Of a stretch of 53,775 bases of DNA, positions 25,136 to 33,625 are shown one piece after another. The stretch's first letter is position 1, and each line of letters starts with the position of its first letter. The stretch is from Actinotalea ferrariae CF5-4 (GTDB lineage: Bacteria > Actinomycetota > Actinomycetes > Actinomycetales > Cellulomonadaceae), in assembly GCF_000603945.1 (NCBI RefSeq), contig NZ_AXCW01000005.1:1-53775 (forward strand), read 5' to 3'. The notes under the pieces are model-generated. The model saw nothing but the letters and a program-made list of their open reading frames with translations. It searched no databases and was not told where the DNA came from. A program made the translations under genes and the position numbers.

Positions 25136-26500
25136 ATGCGGACGTTGTCCATCATCAAGGCCGACACCGGCGGGTGGGTCGGTCACTCGTCGGTCCACCC
25201 GGACCAGGAGGCCGCGGCCGGCCGGGAGCTGCGCCGCGCGATCGAGTCGGGGCTCGTCGACGACGCGCACGTCGCCTCCTGCGGCGACGACCTCGCGCTG
25301 ATCATGAGCCACCGGCACGGTGCGGACGCGCAGGTCGTGCACAGCTTCGCGTGGGACGTCTTCCGCCGGACCAGCGCGGTCGCCGACGAGCTCGGCCTGC
25401 ACGGCGGGACCCGCGACGACGTCGTCGGGGCCGGGAGGAAGCGGGCTGGGCCGCACCCGGCCGGGGCGGACCGCGCCGCAACGGACGGGGCCGAGTCGGA
25501 CAGGGTCCAGTCGGACGGGGCCGAGCCGGACGGGGTCCGGTCGCACGGGGTCGAGTCGCACGACGTCGAGCCGGACGACGTGACGCCCGACGGCGAGCTG
25601 CGCGGCCCGGGCCTCGGCTACGCCGAGCTGGAGATCGGCGAGGAGCGGCCCAGCGAGCCGGTCCTCTGCTTCCTCACCGACCAGGCCCAGCCCGGGGCGT
25701 GGAACTACCCGCTCTTCCGCACCTTCGCCGACCCCTTTACCTCCTCAGGCCTCGTCGTGGACCCGGCGATGCGCGAGGGGTTCGTCTTCGAGGTCTACGA
25801 CCTGCAGGAGAACACTGCGGTCGAGCTCGCGTGCCCGGCGGAGACCTACGACCTGCTCCTGTACGTCGGCGCCCCCTCCCGCTACGTGATCCACTGCGTG
25901 CGCTCCGCGGCCACCGGCGTCGTCGCGGCCGCCACGAGCACGCAGCGGCTGTCGCTCATCGCGGGCAGGTCGGCGGGGCAGGACGACCCCGTGATGATCG
26001 TGCGGGCGGAGTCGGGGCTGCCCTCGGTCGGTGAGGTGCTCGAGCCCTTCGCCTTCCCCTACTCCGTCGCCGGCGGCCTCCGGGGCGCCCACCGCGCGCC
26101 CCTCATGCCGGTCGGCCTGGACGACGCCCACCCGACGCGCTCGGACGGGCCACCGCGCGTCGTCTGCCTCGGCTTCCAGCTCACGGACGGCGAGCTCATC
26201 GGCCCGCGCGACATGTTCGCGGACCCGTCCTTCGACCGCGCTCGGTCGCGGGCCGTCGAGGTCATGGACCACTACCGCCACCACGGGCCGTTCGAGCCGC
26301 ACCGCCTGGCGCCCGACCCCCTCCGGGGGACGACGACCCCGGTCCCCGACGAGCGGCTGGCGTCCCGGTGGGTGCCGCTGACGGCGGCCGACGTCCGCAC
26401 CCCGGAGGCCTTGCGGAAGGCACGGCAGGCCCGCGAGCAGGCCGCGCAGGACCATCGCGCGCCCGGTCGACCGACCGAGAAGGAGGTCAGCGGGCCGTAA
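25136..26500 (+). CDS. Fructose-1,6-bisphosphate aldolase/phosphatase (archaeal-type class V) homologue lacking aldolase residues
   Basis: 454 residues from ATG 25136 with GGAGGTGG upstream. The sequence follows the archaeal bifunctional FBP aldolase/phosphatase: SIIKADTGGWVGHSSVHP, CGDDLALIMSH (Asp51, Asp52), QPGAWNYPLFRTFADPF, GEVLEPFAFPYSVAGGLRG, GPPRVVCLGFQLTDGELIGP, HHGPFEPHRL. Metal-binding acidic residues (Asp10, His17, Asp51, Asp52, Asp283, Asp284) are kept. The Schiff-base Lys of the archaeal enzyme (GKDDP) is Gln282 here (GQDDP), and the Tyr three residues before it is Ser279, so aldolase activity is probably lost while phosphatase may remain. A repeat-rich acidic insert (about residues 100-155) replaces the catalytic loop near the archaeal AGQDLL motif. 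Convergent with the next gene. Family call firm; activity inferred. Confidence 0.85.
   Translation: MRTLSIIKADTGGWVGHSSVHPDQEAAAGRELRRAIESGLVDDAHVASCGDDLALIMSHRHGADAQVVHSFAWDVFRRTSAVADELGLHGGTRDDVVGAGRKRAGPHPAGADRAATDGAESDRVQSDGAEPDGVRSHGVESHDVEPDDVTPDGELRGPGLGYAELEIGEERPSEPVLCFLTDQAQPGAWNYPLFRTFADPFTSSGLVVDPAMREGFVFEVYDLQENTAVELACPAETYDLLLYVGAPSRYVIHCVRSAATGVVAAATSTQRLSLIAGRSAGQDDPVMIVRAESGLPSVGEVLEPFAFPYSVAGGLRGAHRAPLMPVGLDDAHPTRSDGPPRVVCLGFQLTDGELIGPRDMFADPSFDRARSRAVEVMDHYRHHGPFEPHRLAPDPLRGTTTPVPDERLASRWVPLTAADVRTPEALRKARQAREQAAQDHRAPGRPTEKEVSGP
25462..25600. repeat. 15-bp tandem repeat coding for acidic pentapeptides in the FBPase-like gene
   Basis: About nine units of a (S/P/T)-D-G-(A/V)-E type pentapeptide (TDGAE, SDRVQ, SDGAE, PDGVR, SHGVE, SHDVE, PDDVT). 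The DNA repeats the CGGACGGGGYC core. It sits in a loop that is short in archaeal homologues. Confidence 0.75.
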
Positions 26501-26520
26501 CCCGTGCGAGGCAGTCGCGC

Positions 26521-28098
26521 TCAGGCGATGACCAGCACCTGCACGAGCAGGATCTTCACGATGATCCCCAGCGCGAAGAGCGCGGCGTACCCGGCCTCGA
26601 CGCGCTCGTCGACCACGCGGGACCCGGCGTAGGCGAGCACCGCCGGCTGCCCGACGAGCCCCGCCAGCGCCCCGGCAGCGCGCGGCGCGCTCACCCCCAC
26701 GGCGCGGGCGCCGAGCACGAACAGGACGGACGCAAGCCCGACGACGACGACGCCCACGAGCACCACCCGCAGGCCCGTCGCGGTGAGCGCCTGCTCGGCG
26801 AACGCCTGCCCCGACGCGAGCCCCACCGCGGCGAGGAAGAGCAGCAGCCCGAGCTGCCGGATGGTGAGGTTCGCCGCGAGCGACATGCGCCAGACGAGCG
26901 GGCCGGTGCGCTCGAGCCGGCCGAGCACCATGCCCGCCAGCAGCGGACCGGCGGCCGAGCCCAGCGCGAAGGCCACCCCGCCCGGCAGCGGGAGCGTGAC
27001 GAGCCCGAGCAGCAGGCCGAACGCCAGGCCGCCGCCCACGGTGACGGGGTCGATCTCGGACACCCGCCGCTCGGAGTCGCCGAAGAAGTCCTGCACCTCG
27101 GCCAGCCGCTCCCGCGGCACGACCGCGAGCACGCGGTCCCCCACCTCCAGGGTGAGGTCGTCGCGGGCGAGCAGGTCCAGGTCGCCCCGGCGCACGCGCG
27201 TGACGACGCCGTCGAACCGCCCGGGCATGTCCAGGTCGGCGACGGTGCGTCCGGCGATGCGCCGGTCCGACACGACGAAGCGCTGGTTCTCCACGGTGGT
27301 CCGGTCGTCCGCCAGGTGCTCCTCGACGCGCACGCCCAGGTGGGCCACGGCGGCGTCGACCGCCTCCTGCGGGCCGACGACGACCACCTGGTCCCCCGGG
27401 TGCAGCAGCTCGTGCGGCGCGATGACCCGGGTCCGGCTCCCGCGGGCCAGGTAGGACATGCGCACGCCCTGGTCGCGCACGCCGGGGACGTCGTCGAGCG
27501 TCGTCGTGCGCTCGACCTGCGCGGTGACGGCGAGGAGGCCGAGCCCGGCCGCCGGCTGCGGGTCGCGCGGCCCCGGCCACCGCCGGGTCACCGTCGCGGC
27601 GACGACGAGGATCGCGACCGTGACGCCGACCGGGTAGGCGAGGGAGTAGCCGACGGCGGGCTCCTGGCTCTCCGCCGCGGCGACCGCGGCCGCGAGCGCG
27701 GGGGTCGACGTCAGGGCACCGGTGAACGTGCCGGCGGTGAGCGGCCCGCCGAGGCCCGCCAGGCCGCCGAGCCCGAACGCGGTCGCCGCCGCCACGAGGA
27801 TCGCGCCGACTCCGACGGCCATGAGCGGCAGCTGACGGCGCAGGTCCCGGAAGAAGGTGTTCCCGGCGGCGAGCCCGACCGTGTAGACGAACAGCGCGAG
27901 GCCCAGGGTCTGCACGAGGGCGAGGCCCTCGCCCAGGCGGGGGTCGAGCGCCCCGACGGCCAGCCCCACGAACAGCGCTCCGGCCGGGCCGAACCGCACC
28001 GGCCCGAAGGGGACGGCCCCCAGGACGGTGCCGAGTGCCATCACGACGACGATCGCGAGCAGCGGTGACGCCGCGACGACGTCGAGGACGGAGGTCAC
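26521..28098 (-). CDS. AspT/YidE-family transporter with two TrkA-C (RCK_C) domains
   Basis: 525 residues from GTG 28098. Two hydrophobic halves: about five spans at the N terminus (SPLLAIVVVMALGTVLGAV; LALFVYTVGLAAGNTFF; PLTAGTFTGALTSTPALAAA) and five at the C terminus (GGGLAFGLLLGLVTLPLP; LRVVLVGVVVVGLASVLF; YAALFALGIIVKILLVQVLV). Between them are two RCK_C-like units, ending HPGDQVVVVGPQEAVDAAVA and LEVGDRVLAVVPRERLAEVQ. This is the domain plan of the aspartate:alanine exchanger family (AspT, YbjL, YidE). Substrate unknown. The longer frame upstream to 28785 lacks membrane character and is rejected. No clear ribosome binding site is seen, so a leaderless message is possible. Confidence 0.85.
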   Translation of the reverse strand: MTSVLDVVAASPLLAIVVVMALGTVLGAVPFGPVRFGPAGALFVGLAVGALDPRLGEGLALVQTLGLALFVYTVGLAAGNTFFRDLRRQLPLMAVGVGAILVAAATAFGLGGLAGLGGPLTAGTFTGALTSTPALAAAVAAAESQEPAVGYSLAYPVGVTVAILVVAATVTRRWPGPRDPQPAAGLGLLAVTAQVERTTTLDDVPGVRDQGVRMSYLARGSRTRVIAPHELLHPGDQVVVVGPQEAVDAAVAHLGVRVEEHLADDRTTVENQRFVVSDRRIAGRTVADLDMPGRFDGVVTRVRRGDLDLLARDDLTLEVGDRVLAVVPRERLAEVQDFFGDSERRVSEIDPVTVGGGLAFGLLLGLVTLPLPGGVAFALGSAAGPLLAGMVLGRLERTGPLVWRMSLAANLTIRQLGLLLFLAAVGLASGQAFAEQALTATGLRVVLVGVVVVGLASVLFVLGARAVGVSAPRAAGALAGLVGQPAVLAYAGSRVVDERVEAGYAALFALGIIVKILLVQVLVIA

Positions 28099-28193
28099 GC
28101 GAGGGGCCGGAGGGAGTCGATCACGCCCCCGACCGTAGATCGGGAAGCCGTCATCCCGCAGGTCGACCTCGGCCCGGGCGCCCCCCCAGGGCG

Positions 28194-28595
28194 TCAGCTC
28201 GCGAGCGCGAGGGCGTCGCCGTCGGACGCGAGCGCGGGGTCCAGCCGCGTGAGGGTGCAGGGGCAGGCGGCCTGGTCCGTGCTGGGTGCCGCCTCGCGGA
28301 CGGCGTCCTTCCGGGTGGCCCGCCCGGCGCCCGCCCGGCGGACGACGACGATCGTCATGACGGCGATCGGCATGTTGACGATGCTCGGAGCGCCGAGCCA
28401 GAAGGACCCGATGCCGATCGCGTGGACGAGCCACAGGACGTTGCCGGCGAGGGAGAGCACCTGCGTCGGGAGCGCGATCCCGGCGAGGCGTTCCGGGTCG
28501 TGCCGGTCGCGCCACACCCGCAGGCCCTGCGGGAGCCACAGGAGGAGGCCGGTGATCGAGGCGAGCAGCCCCGACACCTCGGTGAGCAGCGGCAC
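28194..28595 (-). CDS. SemiSWEET / PQ-loop sugar transporter-like protein
   Basis: 133 residues from GTG 28595, preceded by GGAG. Three hydrophobic helices with the PQ-loop motif in the first (SITGLLLWLPQGLRVWRDRH), then LPTQVLSLAGNVLWLVHAIG and PSIVNMPIAVMTIVVVRRAG. The single triple-helix bundle is the size of bacterial SemiSWEETs, which dimerise to carry sugars across the membrane. A C-terminal tail of about 40 residues with a CPC pair is extra. Located between the AspT-like transporter and a divergent MarR gene; the 270-bp intergenic region also holds the MarR operator pair. Confidence 0.75.
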   Translation of the reverse strand: MPLLTEVSGLLASITGLLLWLPQGLRVWRDRHDPERLAGIALPTQVLSLAGNVLWLVHAIGIGSFWLGAPSIVNMPIAVMTIVVVRRAGAGRATRKDAVREAAPSTDQAACPCTLTRLDPALASDGDALALAS

Positions 28596-28804
28596 GGGGG
28601 GACTCCGGTCGGGTGGGGGCGCGCGGACGCGGCGGAGGAGCGGGGGAGGGCGAGTCAAGGACGAGCTGGGGCCGCAGCGATCCGCGCGGGCCTCCCCCAG
28701 TGTCGACAGCCGGGACCGCTCTCTGAGGGGACCTCCGTCTCACGCCGGGGTGGCGTGGGCCACTCCCCACCGTCGTGTGCAGCACCGCGCGCTCGAGGAC
28801 ATGT

Positions 28805-28851
28805 CTTCCTTGGAACTTTCTAGCCTCCCGGCGTTATTGCTTCCGTGGAAG
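28805..28851. promoter_or_regulatory. Paired inverted repeats before the MarR gene
   Basis: CTTCCTTGGAAC (28805-28816) and CTTCCGTGGAAG (28840-28851) are two copies of a CTTCC-NN-GGAAG palindrome with starts 35 bp apart. They flank the probable promoter of the MarR gene and are good candidates for autoregulation. Confidence 0.55.
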
Positions 28852-28865
28852 ATAGAGTGCTTCCC

Positions 28866-29441
28866 GTGGCTGACGACCGCATCCGGCGCACCGTGGACGC
28901 CTGGCAGGACGCGCGTCCGGACCTGGACGCGACGCCCGCGCTCGTCCTGGAGCGCGTCCGGCTGATCGCCGACGCCCTCGACCTGCGCCTGCGCGCTCCG
29001 CTCGCCGCGGCGGGCCTCGGCCGGGGGGACCTGGACGTCCTCGTGGAGCTCCGGCACGCCGGCGCCCCGGACCTGCGGCCCGGTGACCTGCAGCGACGCC
29101 TCGGTGTCACCTCCGGTGCCGTCACCAAGCGGGTCGACCGCCTCGCCGCACGCGGGCTGGTGACCCGCCGGGTCGGCGCCGACGACGCCCGGACCCGCAC
29201 CGTGACGCTCACCCCGGCGGGGCTGCGCCTGACCGACGCCGTCGTCGCGGAGGACCTCGCCGCTCAGGCGGCGCTGCTCGCGCAGGTGGGCCCGGCGCAG
29301 CGGGCCCTCCTGGACCACCTCCTCGCCGAGCTGCTCCGCAGCGTGACGAGTGCGACGCCCGCGTCCCACGAGCCTGTCGGCACTGTCGGGCACCCGCCGC
29401 GCGCGCTTCCGCCCGACCGGCCCGGCATGATCGGCGCATGA
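28866..29441 (+). CDS. MarR-family transcriptional regulator
   Basis: 191 residues from GTG 28866; GTG 28845 is in frame but lies inside the second operator palindrome. The winged-helix domain shows LRPGDLQRRLGVTSGAVTKR and VDRLAARGLVTRRV, then DDARTRTVTLTPAGLRLTDA, the classic MarR wing. Such proteins form dimers that release DNA on binding small phenolic or other ligands. The stop overlaps the start of the following aldo-keto reductase gene (ATGA), so the reductase is probably in the regulated unit. Confidence 0.88.
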   Translation: MADDRIRRTVDAWQDARPDLDATPALVLERVRLIADALDLRLRAPLAAAGLGRGDLDVLVELRHAGAPDLRPGDLQRRLGVTSGAVTKRVDRLAARGLVTRRVGADDARTRTVTLTPAGLRLTDAVVAEDLAAQAALLAQVGPAQRALLDHLLAELLRSVTSATPASHEPVGTVGHPPRALPPDRPGMIGA

Positions 29442-30391
29442 CCGCCGACCGCCTCGGGATCGGGCTGGCCGCCGTCGGCCGCCCGTCCTACATCACCCCC
29501 GGCCGCACCGCGGACCTGGGCGCCGAGCGCGCCCCGGAGGCCCTGGAGCGCCGGACGCACACCCTGCTCGACGCCGCCGTCGCCGCCGGCGTCCGGTACG
29601 TCGACGTCGCGCGCTCCTACGGTCGCGCGGAGGAGTTCGTCGCCGCCTGGCTCGCGGGGCGGGACTCCCGGGAGGTCGAGGTCGGCTCCAAGTGGGGCTA
29701 CCGGTACGTCGGCGACTGGCGCCTGGACGCCGACGTCCACGAGGTCAAGGACCACTCCGTCGACGCCTTCCGCGAGCAGTGGTCGCAGAGCGACCGGTTC
29801 CTCGGCCGGCACCTGGGCCGGTACCTCGTCCACTCCGCGACCCTGGAGTCCGGCGCCCTCACCGACACCGCCCTGCACCGCGAGCTCGCGCGGGTCCGCG
29901 ACCGCGGGATCCGCGTCGGCATCTCGACCTCCGGCCCGCACCAGGCCGACGCCGTCCGGACGGCCCTGGACGTCGTCGTCGGCGGGGCTCCGCTGTTCAC
30001 CGCGTTCCAGGTGACGTGGAACCCGCTGGAGCCCTCGGTCGGGCCCGCGGCCGCGGAGGCGGCCGGGCGCGGCGCGCAGGTCGTGGTCAAGGAGGTCGTC
30101 GCGAACGGTCGCCTGACCCCCGGCACCGACGACGACGCCCCGGGTGCCCGGCACGTCGTCGGCCTGGCGCGCGAGGTCGGCGTCCCGGTCGACCAGCTGT
30201 GCGTCGCCGTGGCGCTGGCGCAGCCGTGGGCGTGGCGCGTGCTGTCCGGCGCCGCGACGACCGAGCACCTGGCGTCGCACGTCACCGGAGCCGGGCTCGG
30301 GCTCGACCCCGCCGTCGTCGCCGAGGCGCTCGGCGCCCCGGAGGACCCGGCGGCGTACTGGGCGGCCCGGTCGGACCGCGCCTGGAGCTGA
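29438..30391 (+). CDS. Aldo/keto reductase family oxidoreductase
   Basis: 317 residues, coupled to the MarR gene by an ATGA overlap. The tetrad is visible: Asp and Tyr in VRYVDVARSYGRAEEF, Lys in EVEVGSKWGYRYVGDW, His in RYLVHSATLESGAL. The barrel continues with GIRVGISTSGPHQADAV and TAFQVTWNPLEPSVGPAAAE. The end AAYWAARSDRAWS is typical of this subgroup. NAD(P)H-dependent reduction is expected; the substrate may relate to the ligand of the MarR protein, which is inference. Confidence 0.88.
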   Translation: MTADRLGIGLAAVGRPSYITPGRTADLGAERAPEALERRTHTLLDAAVAAGVRYVDVARSYGRAEEFVAAWLAGRDSREVEVGSKWGYRYVGDWRLDADVHEVKDHSVDAFREQWSQSDRFLGRHLGRYLVHSATLESGALTDTALHRELARVRDRGIRVGISTSGPHQADAVRTALDVVVGGAPLFTAFQVTWNPLEPSVGPAAAEAAGRGAQVVVKEVVANGRLTPGTDDDAPGARHVVGLAREVGVPVDQLCVAVALAQPWAWRVLSGAATTEHLASHVTGAGLGLDPAVVAEALGAPEDPAAYWAARSDRAWS

Positions 30392-30429
30392 CCGGGACGA
30401 CGACCGGGGTTCGACGGGTGCCCGGTCAG
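30388..30429. terminator. Inverted repeat between convergent reductase and GGDEF-EAL genes
   Basis: CTGACCGGG (30388-30396) pairs with CCCGGTCAG (30421-30429). It overlaps both stop codons and probably serves as a shared terminator. Confidence 0.45.
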
Positions 30430-32594
30430 TCCTGCAGACGCGCCCGCAGCTCGTCGGCCGGCATCGGCCGCGCCAGACCGAAGCCCTGCCCGAGCAGCCC
30501 GAGCGCGGCGAGGAACTCGCGCTGCTCCGGGGTCTCGACCCCCTCCGCCACGCACTTCACACCCAGGCCCTCGGCGAGCGCCGCCACCGACCGGACGATC
30601 GCCGCATCGGTGCGCGTCGTCGGCAGCCCCGCGACGAAGCTCCGGTCGATCTTCAGCGCGGTCACGGGGAACTGGCGCGCGTAGCTGAGCGAGGCGTAGC
30701 GCGTGCCGAAGTCGTCGAGCATCACCCCGATCCCGAGCTCCCGCAGGCGCCGCAGGCGGTCGGTGGTGCCCGGGGAGAGCTCGAGGAGCGCGGACTCGGT
30801 GAGCTCCAGGTGCAGCCGGGCGGGGTCGCAGCCGACGGCCTCGACGACCTCCAGGACGCCGTCGGCGAAGTCGACCCGCGCCACGTGCTGGGCGGCGACG
30901 TTCACGGAGACCTCGAGGTCGCCCCGCCCGAGACCGTCCCAGGCCACGAGCTCCTCGCAGGCGTGCCGCAGCATCTGCCGGTCCAGCAGGTGCAGGACGC
31001 CCTCCTCGGTGGCGATCTCGAGGAAGTCGACCGGGAGGAGCAGCTCGCCGGCGGCGCGCAGCCGGCACAGGCACTCGGCACCGACGAGCCGGCCGGTGCG
31101 CAGGTCGACGACCGGCTGGAAGTACGGCACGAGGTCACCGTGCTCCAGCGCGTGGCGCAGCTCGGCGCCGACCCACTCCCGCCGGGCGAGCTCGGCGCGC
31201 AGCTCGGCGTCGTGCACGCGGTGCTGGTTCTTCCCCTGCGCCTTGGCGCGGTAGAGCGCGACGTCGGCGAGGTGGCGCAGCTCGTCCGGCGTCGGCGTGC
31301 TGGTGCCGGGACCCGGTCGGTGGACGGACGCCCCGACGCTCGCCGTCACCTGCACCGGGGTGGCCGCGAGCCGGAAGGGGCGCGACGTGGCGGCGAGCAG
31401 GCCCTCCGCGAGGGCGCTCGCCGCACGCTCGTCCACCTCAGGAGCCAGCACGGCGAACTCGTCGCCGCCGAGCCGGGCGAGCAGGTGCCCTTCGCCCAGG
31501 CTGCCCTCCAGCCGGCGGGCGAGCTCGACGAGCAGGTCGTCGCCCGCCGAGTGCCCGAGCGTGTCGTTGACGGCCTTGAAGTCGTCGAGGTCCAGGAGCA
31601 GCACGGCCAGAGGCCGTCCCGCGGCGGCGGCGGCGAGCGCGGCGAGGACCGCCTCGTCGAACGACGCGCGGTTGGCCGTGCCTGTGAGCGGGTCGTGCAG
31701 CGCGGCGCGGCGCAGCTGGGCGTGCAGGCGGGCGCCGTGCACCGCGATCCCCGCCTGGTGCACCAGGCGAGCGTGGGTCTCCAGGTCGTCGGCGGGGAAC
31801 GACCGCATCCGGCCGTACGTGGCCTGGTAGACGCCCACGAGTCGACCCTCGAGGCGGACCGGCGCCGCCACCAGGGAGCGGACGACTCCCGCCGGCCGGC
31901 CCGTCGTCGTCACGTCGAAGACCGTCACCGGCTCGTGGGCGCGGCAGGCCTCCTCCGCGGGCAGGCCGCCCGCCGGGTCCAGGAGCGACGGCGCCAGGTC
32001 GTCGGCACCGAGCACGCAGTGCCGGCGGATCTCCTGGGTGTCGGGGTCCACGAGCCAGACGGCGACACCCACGGTCGGGGCGATGGAGTCGACCGCGACC
32101 GCGACGGCGGCGGCGACCGCCGCGAGGTCCGGCGCCTGGGCGAACGCGGTCACCGCGTCGTGCAGGATCCGCAGCCGCCGCTCGGAGGTCTCGGCGGCGA
32201 ACCGCGCCCGCAGCAGCTCGCGCTCGTAGGAGCGCCGCTCCGCCGCCTGGACGAAGGAGGTGCGGACGACGACGACGGACGCGTCGTCGCGGACCACCGT
32301 CGAGCTCGCGAGCACCGGCAGCCGGTCGCCGTCGGCGCCGCGGAGGTCCAGGGCGACCTCGCGGACCTCGCCGCGGACGTGCAGGAGCGGCAGGTAGTGC
32401 GTGTCGAACCACGTGCGGGAGCCCGGGGTCAGCAGGTCGCGCAGGTCCGTCCCGAGGACGGCGCCGCGGTCCAGCCCCGCCCAGGAGAGCAGCGTGCCGT
32501 TGACGCGCAGGACCCGCCCGCTCGCGTCCGTGGAGACGTACCCGAACGGCGCCCGCTCGTAGAGGTCGCCCAGCTCCTCGAGCACCTGCGTCAT
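30426..32594 (-). CDS. PAS-GAF-GGDEF-EAL cyclic-di-GMP enzyme
   Basis: 722 residues. Order: PAS domain at about 1-125 (RAPFGYVSTDASGRVLRVNG; WFDTHYLPLLHVRGEVREVA), short helical linker, GAF domain at about 140-290 (PTVGVAVWLVDPDTQEIR; ETHARLVHQAGIAVHGA), GGDEF domain (LHDPLTGTANRASFDEAV; ARLGGDEFAVLAPEVDERAA), EAL domain. The GGDEF signature is intact but the RxxD inhibitory site is GEGH, so no product inhibition is expected. The EAL motif is ECL; LELTESALL, MLDDFGTRYASLSYARQFPV and LKIDRSFV are kept, so phosphodiesterase activity is plausible. The ATG overlaps the stop of the RsbQ-like hydrolase gene (ATGA), so the pair is made together. The much longer open frame upstream is a shadow of that gene. 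Confidence 0.92.
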   Translation of the reverse strand: MTQVLEELGDLYERAPFGYVSTDASGRVLRVNGTLLSWAGLDRGAVLGTDLRDLLTPGSRTWFDTHYLPLLHVRGEVREVALDLRGADGDRLPVLASSTVVRDDASVVVVRTSFVQAAERRSYERELLRARFAAETSERRLRILHDAVTAFAQAPDLAAVAAAVAVAVDSIAPTVGVAVWLVDPDTQEIRRHCVLGADDLAPSLLDPAGGLPAEEACRAHEPVTVFDVTTTGRPAGVVRSLVAAPVRLEGRLVGVYQATYGRMRSFPADDLETHARLVHQAGIAVHGARLHAQLRRAALHDPLTGTANRASFDEAVLAALAAAAAGRPLAVLLLDLDDFKAVNDTLGHSAGDDLLVELARRLEGSLGEGHLLARLGGDEFAVLAPEVDERAASALAEGLLAATSRPFRLAATPVQVTASVGASVHRPGPGTSTPTPDELRHLADVALYRAKAQGKNQHRVHDAELRAELARREWVGAELRHALEHGDLVPYFQPVVDLRTGRLVGAECLCRLRAAGELLLPVDFLEIATEEGVLHLLDRQMLRHACEELVAWDGLGRGDLEVSVNVAAQHVARVDFADGVLEVVEAVGCDPARLHLELTESALLELSPGTTDRLRRLRELGIGVMLDDFGTRYASLSYARQFPVTALKIDRSFVAGLPTTRTDAAIVRSVAALAEGLGVKCVAEGVETPEQREFLAALGLLGQGFGLARPMPADELRARLQD

Positions 32595-33436
32595 CGCGAT
32601 CCACCGCCTCCGCCCGCCACGAACGCGCGGATCTCGGCGACCGTCTCCTCCGGCGCGCTGAGGTGCGGGCAGTGACCCACCGTGTCCACCACGACGAGCC
32701 GCGCCCCGGGGATGCTGTCCCGCACGTACTCGCCCACGACCGGTGGGGCGACGTCGTCCTGCGAGGCCTGGACGACGAGGGTCGGCACCGCGACGCGGGC
32801 CAGGTCGGCGCGGTTGTCCGACAGGAACGTCACCTGGGCGAAGTGCCGGGCGATCTCCGGGTCGGTCCGGCAGAACGCGGCGGTCAGCTCCTCGGTGAGC
32901 GCGGGGTCCTGGTCGCGCCCCATGACCAGGGCGCCCATCGCCTCCGTCCAGCCCAGGTAGTTCGAGGACATGGTCTCCAGGAGTCCCTCGACGTCCTCGT
33001 GCCGGAAGCCCCCGACGTAGCCCGCGGACGGGTCGTCGAGGTAGCGCGGCGACGGGCCCACGAGCACCAGCGCGCCGATGCGGTCGGTCCGTGCGGCGGC
33101 GAGCACCGCGATCATCGCCCCGACCGAGTGCGCGACGACGACGGCGTCCTGCAGGTCCAGGGCCGCGCACAGCTCGGCGAGGTCGTCGGCGTAGCCGTCG
33201 AGCGTGTCGTACCGCCGCTGGTCGTACGCAGCCACGTCGGAGCGTCCCGATCCGACGTGGTCGAACAGGACGACCCGGTGGTCGTCCTCGAAGGCGGGGG
33301 CGACGCGGCTCCACATGAGCTGGTCGCAGCCGAAGCCGTGCGCGAACACCATCGGCCGGGCGTCCGGCGGCCCGGAGAGCGACACGTTCTGGCGCGCCAG
33401 GACCTCCTCGCGCGTTGCGTTCCTGCTGTGCTGCAC
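32591..33436 (-). CDS. RsbQ-like alpha/beta hydrolase
   Basis: 281 residues from GTG 33436 (GGGGAAGCGAG upstream). Close to RsbQ of Bacillus: MVFAHGFGCDQLMW oxyanion loop, VVLFDHVGSGRSDVAAYD, nucleophile Ser in VVVAHSVGAMIAVLAA, VLVGPSPRYLDDP, the lid GGFRHEDVEGLLETMSSNYL, the acid in VVQASQDDVAPP, and the His in VDTVGHCPHLSAPEET. In Bacillus RsbQ supplies a hydrophobic small molecule to the PAS domain of the phosphatase RsbP. Here the coupled partner begins with a PAS domain but ends in GGDEF-EAL, suggesting the same type of sensing feeds cyclic-di-GMP. A karrikin-receptor-like hydrolase fold is shared; substrate unknown. Confidence 0.9.
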   Translation of the reverse strand: MQHSRNATREEVLARQNVSLSGPPDARPMVFAHGFGCDQLMWSRVAPAFEDDHRVVLFDHVGSGRSDVAAYDQRRYDTLDGYADDLAELCAALDLQDAVVVAHSVGAMIAVLAAARTDRIGALVLVGPSPRYLDDPSAGYVGGFRHEDVEGLLETMSSNYLGWTEAMGALVMGRDQDPALTEELTAAFCRTDPEIARHFAQVTFLSDNRADLARVAVPTLVVQASQDDVAPPVVGEYVRDSIPGARLVVVDTVGHCPHLSAPEETVAEIRAFVAGGGGGSR

Positions 33437-33625
33437 GGTCTCGCTTCCCCGACACCCGAACGGCTCGAGACCCCCACGACGACGGCGTCGCCCTCTCGTC
33501 TCGATCATCGGTGCGGCACGCGCGGCGCTGAGGACATCGGGCTCGGTCGCGTCGGTTCACCCGCGTGGGGCGCGCCGGACGTCCGGCCTCAGGGCTGCGC
33601 CGGACCGGAGCGGGGCGGAACGACA

